A DNA stretch of 34,656 nucleotides from Sedimentisphaerales bacterium (GTDB lineage Bacteria; Planctomycetota; Phycisphaerae; Sedimentisphaerales; SM23-30), in NCBI GenBank assembly GCA_016934515.1, contig JAFGSR010000216.1:1-34656 (forward strand), given 5' to 3'. Shown in pieces: positions 1-8,468 of this stretch (position 1 is the stretch's first letter; each line of letters opens with the position of its first letter). The notes beneath the pieces are model-generated. The model worked only from the letters and a program-made list of their open reading frames with translations, did not search any database and was not told where the DNA came from. The position numbers and the translations under genes are program-made.

Positions 1-1
1 G

Positions 2-424
2 GGGATTCGTTCGCGGGGGGAGATTCTGGCGGAGCGTTTGCGGGTGAAGCTGGAGGCGCTGGGGGCGGCTGGGGTGGATTGCGGGACGTTGGATATTACG
101 CTGTACCGGGATGATCTGGATCAGATGGGATATCAGCAGCCGACGGTTCGTTCGACGGAGATTGATTTTGATATTAACGACCGGGTGATTGTGCTGGTTG
201 ACGATGTGCTCAATACGGGTCGGTCGATTCGGGCGGCGTTGGATGCGTTGATTGATTTTGGTCGGCCGAAAGCGATTCGGCTGGCGGTGCTGGTGGACCG
301 GGGAGCGCGGGAGCTGCCGATTGCGGCGGATTTTGTGGGCAAGGTAATCGAGGCGCCGGCAGATAAGCGTGTGCAGGTTTATCTTTCGGAAGTGGACGAC
401 ACGGAAAAAGTTATATTGGAATGA
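2..424 (+). CDS. pyrR: PyrR bifunctional protein, 5'-truncated by window edge
   Basis: Pyrimidine operon regulator / uracil phosphoribosyltransferase family. The reading frame is open from base 2, so the true start lies outside the window; the visible part begins GIRSRGEILAERL, a typical internal PyrR segment, followed by TLDITLYRDDL, which is strongly conserved in PyrR. The PRPP-binding loop is seen as VIVLVDDVLNTGRS. In the family the protein binds UMP and pyr mRNA leaders, and often has UPRT activity (uracil + PRPP to UMP). It sits directly upstream of pyrB and pyrC, the usual pyr order. A strong terminator follows the stop, so pyrB may be made by read-through or from its own promoter. I could not find the conserved PyrR-binding loop in the pyrR-pyrB gap, so RNA-binding attenuation here is unproven; a plain UPRT role is possible. 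Confidence 0.93.
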   Translation, partial: GIRSRGEILAERLRVKLEALGAAGVDCGTLDITLYRDDLDQMGYQQPTVRSTEIDFDINDRVIVLVDDVLNTGRSIRAALDALIDFGRPKAIRLAVLVDRGARELPIAADFVGKVIEAPADKRVQVYLSEVDDTEKVILE

Positions 425-431
425 TTTATTT

Positions 432-453
432 AGCCGCGTTTGCGGCTTTTTTT
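432..453 (+). terminator. Rho-independent terminator after pyrR
   Basis: A perfect 6-bp stem (AGCCGC with GCGGCT) closes a 4-base GTTT loop and runs straight into a T tract, only 7 bases after the pyrR stop codon. It separates pyrR from pyrB. It could be simple termination or part of pyr attenuation. Confidence 0.85.
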
Positions 454-534
454 ATAGCTGGTTATTATTGTAAAAAAACGTAATTGTTCACGGTTTAATT
501 TAACCATGAAGAGCATGAAGTTTTTTAAGGCTGG

Positions 535-584
535 ATGCCCGGCCCGCCGTGCTTGCGCCCGTCGCGGCAGGTCAAGCCGGGCAT
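535..584. repeat. REP-like palindromic element in the pyrR-pyrB gap
   Basis: Outer arms ATGCCCGGC (535-543) and GCCGGGCAT (576-584) are exact reverse complements around a GC-rich 32-base centre. Read on the minus strand it gives the TCATGCCCGGCTTGACC type of extragenic palindrome found dispersed in many bacterial genomes. The surrounding sequence is AT-rich, so the element stands out in composition. Confidence 0.6.
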
Positions 585-701
585 GACAAGTCGAATCGCC
601 CAGTATGAGTTATATTAACAGGTTCTGACGGGATAAGTTTTAGGCTTAGTAATAAAAAAGAGACGGGAACTATGACGACGAAAACGAAACAGGGAAATAA
701 A

Positions 702-1673
702 ATGAAGTCGGCGGAGAAGAATGATCGTTTTGTCTGGACGCGTAAGCATCTGCTGGGTTTGGAGGATCTTTCGAAGCAGGAGCTGGTGCACATTCTGGAC
801 ACGGCGGAAGGATTCAAGGATATTTCGGAGCGTGCGATCAAGAAGGCGCCGGCGTTGCGGGGTAAGGTGGTGGTGAACCTGTTTTTTGAGGACAGCACCC
901 GGACGCGGAACAGTTTTCGTTTGGCGGCGAGTCGTTTGAGTGCGGATGTGTTGGAGTTTACAGCGAAGGGGTCGAGCGTGTCCAAGGGTGAGACGTTGCG
1001 GGATACGGCGAGGAATTTGGAGGCGATGGGGATTGATATTGTGGTGATTCGGCACAGTGCGGGCGGGGCGCCTTATTTGTTGAGTCAGTGCGTGGATTGT
1101 TGTGTGGTGAATGCCGGGGACGGGTTTCATGAGCATCCGACGCAGGGGCTGCTGGACATTTTTACGATGCGGGAAGCGCGGGGCGATCTGGCGGGGATGA
1201 AGGTGGCGATTGTGGGTGACATTGCCCATTCGCGAGTGGCCCGGAGTAATATCTGGGGTTTGCATACGCTGGGGGCGGAGGTTTTTCTGGTGGGGCCGCC
1301 GACGCTGATGCCTGCGGGTGCGGATCAGTTGCCGGTTACGGTGTGTTATGATTTTGATGAGATAATCGGGGAGATGGACGCGTTGAATATGCTGCGGGTG
1401 CAGTTTGAGCGGATTGGGTTGCCGACGTTTCCGTCAGTGCGGGAGTATTCGCGGCTGTTTGCGTTGAATTCGGAGCGGATGAAGCGGGCGAAGAAGGATG
1501 TGTTGGTGATGCATCCGGGGCCGATCAATCGCGGGTTGGAGCTGGAAAGCGAAATTGCGGATGGGCCCAACAGTACGATTTTGCGGCAGGTGACTAATGG
1601 GTTGACGATTCGTATGGCGGTGCTGTTTCTGGTGAATCAGGCGGCGGCGGAAAAAAGAAAGCCTGAAGCCTGA
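702..1673 (+). CDS. pyrB: Aspartate carbamoyltransferase catalytic subunit
   Basis: Condenses carbamoyl phosphate and aspartate to N-carbamoyl-aspartate, the committed step of pyrimidine synthesis. The carbamoyl-phosphate loop FFEDSTRTRNSF, the HPTQGLLDIFTM motif, the GDIAHSRVARSN segment and the C-terminal MHPGPINRG motif are all present, and the length is close to the family's. I chose the ATG at 702 because AGGGA lies 6 bases upstream; an in-frame ATG at 672 would add 10 residues but has poor Shine-Dalgarno spacing. No regulatory subunit gene (pyrI) is seen nearby. The last residues (KPEA) and the stop codon are encoded by the first units of a 7-base repeat array that continues into the gap before pyrC, so the C-terminus seems to have been rewritten by repeat insertion or expansion. 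Confidence 0.96.
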   Translation: MKSAEKNDRFVWTRKHLLGLEDLSKQELVHILDTAEGFKDISERAIKKAPALRGKVVVNLFFEDSTRTRNSFRLAASRLSADVLEFTAKGSSVSKGETLRDTARNLEAMGIDIVVIRHSAGGAPYLLSQCVDCCVVNAGDGFHEHPTQGLLDIFTMREARGDLAGMKVAIVGDIAHSRVARSNIWGLHTLGAEVFLVGPPTLMPAGADQLPVTVCYDFDEIIGEMDALNMLRVQFERIGLPTFPSVREYSRLFALNSERMKRAKKDVLVMHPGPINRGLELESEIADGPNSTILRQVTNGLTIRMAVLFLVNQAAAEKRKPEA

Positions 1674-1693
1674 AGGATGAAGCCTGAAGGATA
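1659..1693 (+). repeat. Heptad array at the 3' end of pyrB
   Basis: Five consecutive 7-base units of AAGCCTG or the variants AAGGATG and AAGGATA. The pyrB stop TGA (1671-1673) is inside the array. AT-rich sequence to about 1760 may be a decayed continuation with the same period. Confidence 0.8.
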
Positions 1694-1765
1694 AAAACGA
1701 TAAAATCCTAATATCTGAATTATAAACAAACTCAAATTACCGAAATTCAAATTTATAAAACAAGA

Positions 1766-1794
1766 AACCGCGTGGGTAACAAGTTACCCACCCT
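1766..1794 (+). repeat. 29-bp palindromic repeat, copy A
   Basis: Contains the perfect palindrome GTGGGTAAC (1772-1780), AA, GTTACCCAC (1783-1791). All 29 bases recur in inverted orientation at 33346-33374, and the 20-base core recurs with 3 changes at 34205-34224. Here it sits just before the pyrC ribosome-binding region. Confidence 0.85.
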
Positions 1795-1815
1795 ACAAAG
1801 GGCAGGCGAAAGATA

Positions 1816-3090
1816 ATGACAACGCTGCTGATAAAGAACGGGCGGATCATCGATCCGGCGAATGGTGTTGATAAGGTTGCGAATCTGCTGGTTCGGGACG
1901 GCAAGATTGCGGAGATCGGCAAGTTTTCGACCGGAGCAGATGAAGTGGTGGATGCCAAAGACAAGCTGGTGGTGCCGGGTTTGATAGATATGCATGTGCA
2001 TTTGCGGGAGCCGGGCGACGAAGAGGAGGAGACGATTGCCAGTGGGGCGGCGGCGGCGGTGGCGGGCGGATTTACGTCGGTGGTATGTATGCCGAATACG
2101 GATCCGGCGATTGATAATGAAGCGACGGTGGATTTTGTTTACCGTCAGGCGGACCGGGCGAACCTGGCGAACGTTTTTGCGGCGGGAGCGGTGACGAAGG
2201 GTCGTGCCGGTGAGGAGTTGGCGGAGATGGGTCAGATGGTCCGCGGCGGGGCGGTTATGTTTACGGACGACGGCAGCGGGATTCAGAATCCGTCGGTGAT
2301 GCTGCGGGCGTTGAAGTATTCGAGCATGTTCGGGCGGGTGATTGCTCAGCATTGTGAGGAGAATACGTTATCGGGGGGCGGTTGTATGAACGCCGGTTAC
2401 CAAGCAAGTGTATTGGGGTTGCCGGGGATGAACAAGCTGGCGGAAGAGTTGATGCTGTACCGGGATATTCAGTTGCTCAAGCAGGCGGGCGGGCGGTATC
2501 ATGCCCAGCACATTTCGACGGCGAATTCGGCGAAGATTATTCGGGAGGCCAAGAAGGAGGGGGTGGCCATCACGGCGGAGGTAACGCCTCATCATTTGTT
2601 GATGACGGAGGAGGATTGCAGCGGTTATGATCCGAATTATAAGATGAATCCGCCGCTGCGGACGGAGACGGATATTCGTGCGTTGCGGGCGGCGGTGGCG
2701 GACGGGACGATTGATTGTCTGGTGACGGATCATGCGCCGCATTTGCGTAGTGAAAAGGAGCTGGAGTTTTTGTACGCGCCGCACGGGATTGTGTCGCTGG
2801 ATTGTGCGTTGGGGCTTTATGAAAAGGCGTTGATTGAAACGGAAACGATTGACTGGGTGAGGCTGATTGAGATGATGACGATTAATCCGGCGCGGATACT
2901 GGGGGTAAATAAGGGTTCGTTGGGTGTGGGCTGCGACGCGGATATTACGGTGGTTGATCACCGGAGTCGTTGGCAGGTGGATGTGGGTAAATTTGCGTCC
3001 AAGAGCCGAAACTGTCCTTATCACGGCTGGGAGCTTGCGGCGCGGGCGGTTTGTACGATTGTGGACGGAACGGTTAAGTATCAAGCCTGA
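1816..3090 (+). CDS. pyrC: Dihydroorotase, class I
   Basis: Cyclises N-carbamoyl-aspartate to dihydroorotate, the step after PyrB. The zinc-binding DMHVHLREPG motif has His60 and His62; the MPNTDPAIDN loop, FTDDGSG, AQHIST and the metal-binding TDHAPH motif follow in the expected order. At 424 residues it matches the long class I (PyrC, B. subtilis type) enzymes rather than the shorter E. coli type. The pyrB-pyrC gap is about 140 bases and is filled by repeats, so co-transcription is likely but not tight. As with pyrB, the final Ala codon and TGA are provided by an AAGCCTGA repeat unit. Confidence 0.96.
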   Translation: MTTLLIKNGRIIDPANGVDKVANLLVRDGKIAEIGKFSTGADEVVDAKDKLVVPGLIDMHVHLREPGDEEEETIASGAAAAVAGGFTSVVCMPNTDPAIDNEATVDFVYRQADRANLANVFAAGAVTKGRAGEELAEMGQMVRGGAVMFTDDGSGIQNPSVMLRALKYSSMFGRVIAQHCEENTLSGGGCMNAGYQASVLGLPGMNKLAEELMLYRDIQLLKQAGGRYHAQHISTANSAKIIREAKKEGVAITAEVTPHHLLMTEEDCSGYDPNYKMNPPLRTETDIRALRAAVADGTIDCLVTDHAPHLRSEKELEFLYAPHGIVSLDCALGLYEKALIETETIDWVRLIEMMTINPARILGVNKGSLGVGCDADITVVDHRSRWQVDVGKFASKSRNCPYHGWELAARAVCTIVDGTVKYQA

Positions 3091-3110
3091 AAGATGAAGC
3101 CTGAATCTTG
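3083..3110 (+). repeat. Heptad array at the 3' end of pyrC
   Basis: Four 7-base units: AAGCCTG twice, and the variants AAAGATG and AATCTTG. The pyrC stop TGA (3088-3090) lies across the first and second units, the same relation as at pyrB. Confidence 0.75.
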
Positions 3111-3162
3111 AAGGGGTGAAGAACGGCAGGAGTTTTTTGGGTGTGGGAGCTTTGAGTTTTGA

Positions 3163-3684
3163 ATGCCTTATTTGATAGATGGATACAATGTGTATCACGC
3201 GGCGCGGAAGTTGGTCCAAGAGTGGGTGTCGCAGACGACGGTGTCGTTTTGTACGCTGGTGGCGGAGGATTTGCGGCGTTTGCGGGACCGGGGGGTTATC
3301 GTTTTTGACGGTGGTCCGTTGCGGGGGATTTCTTATGAGGTGGAGCCGGCGGATTATGTGCGGGTGATTTTTTCCGGGGGTGGATCGGACGCGGATACGA
3401 TGCTGGAGGATTTGATACAGAAGAATACGGCGCCGCGGCGGCTGGTGGTGGTCAGTTCGGACAATCGGTTGAAAAAAGCGGCCCGGCGTCGTCGAGCGCA
3501 AAGTCTTACGGCGCAGGAGTATCTGGAGCAGATGGTTCGTCGCCGTGTGTCGCCGCAGCGGAGGCCGCCTGAGCCTCGGGAAAAACGGCAGGGTGTGGGA
3601 CCTGGGCAGTTGGGGAAGTGGCTGGATTTGTTTGGCATCGAGGGTGGGGATGAATTTGATGCAAATGACCGGATTAAGTATTAA
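3163..3684 (+). CDS. YacP-like NYN (PIN-fold) domain protein, putative ribonuclease
   Basis: 173 residues. The N-terminus YLIDGYNVYHAAR has the LxDGYN acidic motif of NYN/YacP nucleases. VIVFDGG, the VIFSGGGSDADTMLEDLI segment and VVSSDNRLKKAARRR supply the further conserved acidic and Ser-Asp positions. B. subtilis YacP (Rae1) is a ribosome-dependent mRNA endonuclease of this family; that activity is only inferred here. The C-terminal third is basic and poorly conserved, perhaps RNA-contacting. It follows pyrC by about 70 bases on the same strand. The ATG at 3163 is the first in-frame ATG before the DGYN motif and has GAG about 8 bases upstream. Confidence 0.85.
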   Translation: MPYLIDGYNVYHAARKLVQEWVSQTTVSFCTLVAEDLRRLRDRGVIVFDGGPLRGISYEVEPADYVRVIFSGGGSDADTMLEDLIQKNTAPRRLVVVSSDNRLKKAARRRRAQSLTAQEYLEQMVRRRVSPQRRPPEPREKRQGVGPGQLGKWLDLFGIEGGDEFDANDRIKY

Positions 3685-3700
3685 TTTAATCTGCCGAATG

Positions 3701-3709
3701 TGTTATAAT
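3701..3709 (+). promoter_or_regulatory. Extended -10 promoter for the PilZ gene
   Basis: TGTTATAAT matches the extended -10 consensus (TG, one base, TATAAT) exactly; a weak TTAATT lies 17 bases upstream. It is about 46 bases before the PilZ start and after the YacP stop. Confidence 0.5.
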
Positions 3710-3754
3710 GTTTGGGTTAGCGACGTTGATGACTGGTCGGGAGAAAGGTAGAGT

Positions 3755-4177
3755 TTGTTGGGTAACATATCAAAAGCTGAATCAGGCAAAGGCGTGGAGG
3801 TTTTGGTTGAGGGGGGTTCCTCTAGCGCAGAGCGTCGAAAGCATGTTCGGATTGAAAAGAGTTTTTCGGTAGTGCTTTGCGATCGAAAGGGTGAGGAGTT
3901 GGTTCGGGGCAGTACGGAGAATGTCAGCGATGGGGGCTGTCTGATAGCTGCGGAAAATAAGCTGGGTGGTCAGTTGGATGCGCAGGCCGCTACTGAGTAC
4001 TTAATGGAATTTAAAATTCCACGTCAGACGCGTAACACGTTTCTGCTGGAGAAGGTGAGGGCTAATGTCCGGTTGATAAGGCGGGAGCACAGCGGGGCCC
4101 GGGCGGGGAAAGCCCCGCAACCAGAAGCGAACCTGGCAGTGCAGTTTGTCGAGGAGCAGGAGTTGCATCTGATCTAA
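3755..4177 (+). CDS. PilZ domain protein, putative c-di-GMP binder
   Basis: 140 residues, a single PilZ domain. Both c-di-GMP contact motifs are intact: RxxxR as R28-KHV-R32 and (D/N)xSxxG as N56-V-S58-DG-G61. This argues for real ligand binding rather than a degenerate PilZ. There is no signal peptide, membrane segment or fused effector, so it should be a cytosolic adaptor acting through a partner that cannot be identified here. The start is a TTG codon (3755, or the next TTG at 3758) preceded by an AAGGTAGAG Shine-Dalgarno-like stretch; there is no suitable ATG. It has its own candidate promoter in the gap after yacP. Confidence 0.82.
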   Translation: MLGNISKAESGKGVEVLVEGGSSSAERRKHVRIEKSFSVVLCDRKGEELVRGSTENVSDGGCLIAAENKLGGQLDAQAATEYLMEFKIPRQTRNTFLLEKVRANVRLIRREHSGARAGKAPQPEANLAVQFVEEQELHLI

Positions 4178-4214
4178 TCTAATTCGACGGATTGTAAAAT
4201 TAAGCAATGCACAA

Positions 4215-4448
4215 TCAATTGGGTGTTATGGGGAACATGTAGGGGTAATAGGGCGTGTGGGTGTCCCCTGTGGATTCGAGAGTAGCAGCCCAAAAAGTCA
4301 GGATGATTAAGAAAGCGATAAACAAAGTGATAGCCAGGGCGGTCCACAATCTTTTGTCAGAGATGATTTTTTCGACAGCGTGTTTGTGCATGAAAGCCGG
4401 TATATGCAAATGACTAAACCAATGTTTTTTGTTTGTTATGTGATACAT
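4215..4448 (-). CDS. Small single-pass membrane protein, unknown function
   Basis: 77 residues starting at the ATG at 4448, which has AAGGAGG 7 bases upstream, one of the best Shine-Dalgarno sites in the window. A longer in-frame start (4466) would place that site inside the coding sequence, so I reject it. The N-terminal half is His-rich and basic, then one hydrophobic helix (about residues 36-58, including ALAITLFIAFLIILTFWAA), then a short Tyr/Pro/Thr-rich tail ending YPYMFPITPN. By the positive-inside rule the N-terminus is cytoplasmic. I do not recognise the family. It converges with the PilZ gene, 37 bases away. Confidence 0.65.
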   Translation of the reverse strand: MYHITNKKHWFSHLHIPAFMHKHAVEKIISDKRLWTALAITLFIAFLIILTFWAATLESTGDTHTPYYPYMFPITPN

Positions 4449-4667
4449 GATGAAACCTCCTTTCATCGATTTTCTTAGCGGTCAAAGATTACCATCAAGT
4501 CTCTATAATAATCTTATTCCCGGAAAATCCTTTGGGTCAATTTACCGAAGGCATTTTTTCATGATTTTGGTACAGTCGAAGGTTGGGTGGATTTGTAAGT
4601 GTTTATGAGATAGATTTTTAGATGTTGCCGGAGGGATGCGGTTTTCAGTTTGTGGGAGGTATAGAAT

Positions 4668-4696
4668 TTGCAATTTTCGGTTAAAAGCGGTATTAT
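4668..4696 (+). promoter_or_regulatory. Sigma-70-type promoter of tRNA-Leu
   Basis: TTGCAA (4668-4673) and TATTAT (4691-4696) are separated by exactly 17 bases. The expected start, near 4703, is about 8 bases before the tRNA 5' end. The same -35 and spacing occur before the histidine kinase gene. Confidence 0.65.
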
Positions 4697-4710
4697 GCCA
4701 CGGCAGATGA

Positions 4711-4792
4711 GCGAGCGTGGCGGAATTGGCAGACGCGCTAGATTTAGGATCTAGTACCATAAGGTGTGGAGGTTCGAATCCTCTCGCTCGCA
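4711..4792 (+). tRNA. tRNA-Leu (anticodon TAG)
   Basis: 82 bases. The acceptor arms GCGAGCG and CGCTCGC pair perfectly. The anticodon stem CTAGA/TCTAG encloses the loop TTTAGGA, giving anticodon TAG (reads CUA/CUG leucine codons). A long variable arm typical of class II tRNAs follows, and the T arm has GGAGG, TTCGAAT, CCTCT. The discriminator base is A and CCA is not encoded, so it must be added enzymatically. Confidence 0.96.
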
Positions 4793-4937
4793 ATTACCTG
4801 TCAGATAAGCAATAACGGGGGAAATTTTCCTGTGGTTCCGGTGCGTGAAAAATCCTTCCCCGGGCTTAAAGTTTTGAGTTTAGCCATCCAGTTGCATTAT
4901 TATTTATTCGTGATTTTAAGCATTTGAAAACGTTTTG

Positions 4938-4946
4938 TGCTATAAT
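4938..4946 (+). promoter_or_regulatory. Extended -10 promoter upstream of pcm
   Basis: TGCTATAAT is a perfect extended -10 element; no good -35 is seen at 17 bases. The expected start (about 4953) coincides with the left end of the nested palindromic element, which would then make up most of the pcm 5' leader. Confidence 0.5.
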
Positions 4947-4953
4947 TTAAATG

Positions 4954-5059
4954 TATAGGAATTTGTATTTGTATCGCCGGCGTCTCGCCGGCTGGTTGGG
5001 CAATAGCCGCCGGGACGGCGGCGATACCGCTCCCGGCGAAGCCGGGATAAGTTCCTATA
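4954..5059. repeat. Nested palindromic (MITE-like) element before pcm
   Basis: Terminal arms TATAGGAA (4954-4961) and TTCCTATA (5052-5059) are exact reverse complements. Inside, 4971-4992 and 5006-5027 form a 22-bp inverted repeat with 3 mismatches (GTATCGCCGGCG type). A second hairpin follows, CCCGGC-GAA-GCCGGG (5032-5046). The GC-rich core within AT-rich flanks suggests an inserted element. A relative of the left arm (20 of 22 bases) occurs at 33830-33851. Confidence 0.75.
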
Positions 5060-5117
5060 TACGCTTATTTTCGACGTGTATTTTTTGCCGATATTGCATT
5101 TGCCGGGGATATGAGCC

Positions 5118-5990
5118 ATGCAGTACCTGAAAGTTTCAGTTTTTCATTGCAATATGCTGGTGTTAATTTTAGTATGCTGTTGCGTAATAACGTCCTGTAA
5201 GAAAACCACTTCTATAACATCTGTAAACGACCAGCCCGTAACAGAAAAATCTTCTGCACCGGAACCGGTAGGCCCTGGCCGTGATGCCGAAGATGCGCCG
5301 GGTGATTTGGTCCTGGCCGGCGATCCCAACTGGCCGCGGCCCCGATCATCGCAACGACTGGCCGAGCGCCAGCGTATGGTCGATCTTATCCGTTATCAAT
5401 ATGAGCTGGATGATAAGGAAATTCTTGATGCTTTGTTGCATGTTCCGCGTCACTGGTTCGTTAGAGACCGGGAACAAAGATTGGCCTATGACGACACTCC
5501 CCTGCCTATCGGATATGACCAAACCATTTCGCAACCTTACATAGTTGCTTACATGAGCAGTTTGCTGGAACTGGATAAGGACAAAAAGGTTTTGGAGATT
5601 GGCACCGGTTCAGGCTACCAGGCGGCGGTACTTTCGGAGCTGACCCCCCAGGTCTTTTCTATAGAAATCGTGGAGCCACTGGGCCGAGGTGCGAAAGAAC
5701 GGTTGCAACAATACGGCTATACCACCGTAAACGTAAAAATTGGTGATGGTTACCAGGGTTGGCCACAGGAGCAGCCTTTCGATGCCATTATTGTTACCTG
5801 CGCTCCGGATCATATCCCCCCGGCTCTGATCGAGCAGCTCAAACCCACAGGTCGGATGGTGATACCTGTGGGACCCGGCGGTAGTGTGCAGGAGTTGGTG
5901 CTTCTTACAAAGAATCAACAAGGAAAAATAGCGCGCAAAACTCTCATCCCGGTCCGTTTTGTTCCGCTGGTTCAGGAAAAAAACGATTAA
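5118..5990 (+). CDS. pcm: Protein-L-isoaspartate O-methyltransferase, lipoprotein-type N-terminus
   Basis: Methylates L-isoaspartyl residues in damaged proteins using S-adenosylmethionine. The PCMT domain covers about residues 80-285: VPRHWFV, the LPIGYDQTISQPYIVAYM segment, and SAM motif I VLEIGTGSGYQ at about 158-168, followed by FDAIIVTCAP and LKPTGRMVIPVG. Unusually there is an N-terminal hydrophobic segment ending in ITSC (Cys27), which fits a lipobox, then a roughly 45-residue Ser/Pro-rich linker. That predicts membrane anchoring and export, odd for a SAM-dependent enzyme. A cytosolic product from a later start is not well supported, since no good internal ATG precedes the domain. It is monocistronic, behind the palindromic element. 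Confidence 0.9.
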   Translation: MQYLKVSVFHCNMLVLILVCCCVITSCKKTTSITSVNDQPVTEKSSAPEPVGPGRDAEDAPGDLVLAGDPNWPRPRSSQRLAERQRMVDLIRYQYELDDKEILDALLHVPRHWFVRDREQRLAYDDTPLPIGYDQTISQPYIVAYMSSLLELDKDKKVLEIGTGSGYQAAVLSELTPQVFSIEIVEPLGRGAKERLQQYGYTTVNVKIGDGYQGWPQEQPFDAIIVTCAPDHIPPALIEQLKPTGRMVIPVGPGGSVQELVLLTKNQQGKIARKTLIPVRFVPLVQEKND

Positions 5991-6439
5991 TCCATTTTTC
6001 GCTCAACCTTACCCCTCAAACAGCAATTTTGGCAGAATTGGTACGACCGGTAATCCTGAGTGAAGGTTAAAATCCGTTCAGGCGTTACAGTTGTCAAAGT
6101 TTGCCAAAGTTTTTTATTCTTTCCGGATTTGCCAGGTGTTATAAATTGGCTTGTGGGGGTTTTGAATAGTATTTTTTAATTGTTCAGGGGAAATGTCTGC
6201 AGGCGGCAGGGGACCGGCAATTGTGTGTTTTTTCAAGTGGTGAGGTGTTTGTCGCCGATTAAAATTATAAGATCATTCCGAACTAGTTTTTCATTTTTGC
6301 GTATGAGAGTTTAAGGGGAAGTTGTTGCGCAGGGATTATTGCGTGAGAATGAAGTGGGCGTTCCAGTTGAGTCATTTAGTTAACAGGTTTTTATTGTGTG
6401 TAGTTGTTTTGTGTTTAGTTTTATTGATGGAGTAAAACC
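5991..6439. other. Intergenic region with a possible promoter
   Basis: No credible coding frame. The best signal is TTGTCA (6091-6096), 18 bases, TATTCT (6115-6120) on the + strand, far (about 310 bases) from the next start; a long leader or a small RNA would be needed to use it. Nothing else is supported. Confidence 0.3.
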
Positions 6440-6883
6440 ATGAAGATGAAAATTGTTGTTGGGATTCCAATGTTGTTGATTGCGGGTTTACTGGTGTTAC
6501 CAGTTTTTTCTCAGGGAAGAGTGGCGGGGAAGGTTTATCAGGAGTCGGATTATAACGATCTGGAGAAGCTGGGTAATGCCTTTGCGCCGGATGCATGCGG
6601 CAGAGTGAAGCATAATACCCAGGGCAGCAGTTTGGAATTTACGTTGTACGGACACAAGCTGGTGCCCCAGAAGGAATATGTGATTGCGTATGGCGATGCG
6701 GTGCTGGGTAAGGCAGTTGCCGAAAGCGACGGATTCCTGATGATTTCGGCGAAGATAACCGATACCAAGCTGCTGAAGCAGATTGCGGCGGACAGCCAGC
6801 GGAAATTTTTCATCATGCAGAGCAATAAGAAACTAGCCCGGTCGGCCTGCTGTTTCAATTTTACCTACAAAGCAGGGAAATAG
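6440..6883 (+). CDS. Small secreted protein, unknown function
   Basis: 147 residues. The N-terminus MKMKIVVGIPMLLIAGLLVLPVFSQG is a classical Sec signal peptide with probable cleavage after about residue 24. The mature part (about 120 residues) has alternating hydrophobic and charged stretches suggesting a beta-rich fold (LEFTLYGHKL, EYVIAYG, FLMISAKI), an internal Cys (DACG) and a C-terminal CC pair (SACCFNF), so disulfide bonding after export is plausible. I do not recognise the family. GGAG lies about 8 bases before the ATG. It is monocistronic, with its own strong terminator. Confidence 0.75.
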   Translation: MKMKIVVGIPMLLIAGLLVLPVFSQGRVAGKVYQESDYNDLEKLGNAFAPDACGRVKHNTQGSSLEFTLYGHKLVPQKEYVIAYGDAVLGKAVAESDGFLMISAKITDTKLLKQIAADSQRKFFIMQSNKKLARSACCFNFTYKAGK

Positions 6884-6918
6884 TCAATTAACGAGTTTTC
6901 AATAAGCGAAAAAATACG

Positions 6919-6953
6919 AAGGGTCGTCGGAAAGCAACCGGCGTCCCTTTTTT
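6919..6953 (+). terminator. Rho-independent terminator after the secreted protein gene
   Basis: A 12-position stem (6919-6930 with 6938-6949) with one mismatch and one G-U pair, then a T run (6948-6953), about 36 bases after the stop. It also faces the end of the convergent response-regulator gene. Confidence 0.8.
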
Positions 6954-6970
6954 GTGGGGGAACTGCTGTT

Positions 6971-8365
<1,395 letters not shown>

Positions 8366-8468
8366 CAAATTTTCCAGATATTCGAAAAAATCAAATCAAG
8401 TTATCAACTGCCGGATTAAAAAATTATTTCGTAAAAAAAGACAGATCACCACTAATGCAACTGTCAGT

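Noticed and set aside
425..671. PyrR-binding attenuator between pyrR and pyrB
   Set aside because: The conserved binding-loop sequence is not present; only an ordinary terminator and a palindrome are seen.
2368..3501. 377-aa minus-strand open frame opposite pyrC and yacP
   Set aside because: Arg/Pro/His-rich shadow of GC-rich codons in real genes; no motif.
4542..4793. Minus-strand 83-aa open frame beginning RGFEPPHLMVLDPKSSASANSA
   Set aside because: It is antisense to the tRNA-Leu gene; the sequence is the standard false ORF given by tRNA-Leu complements.
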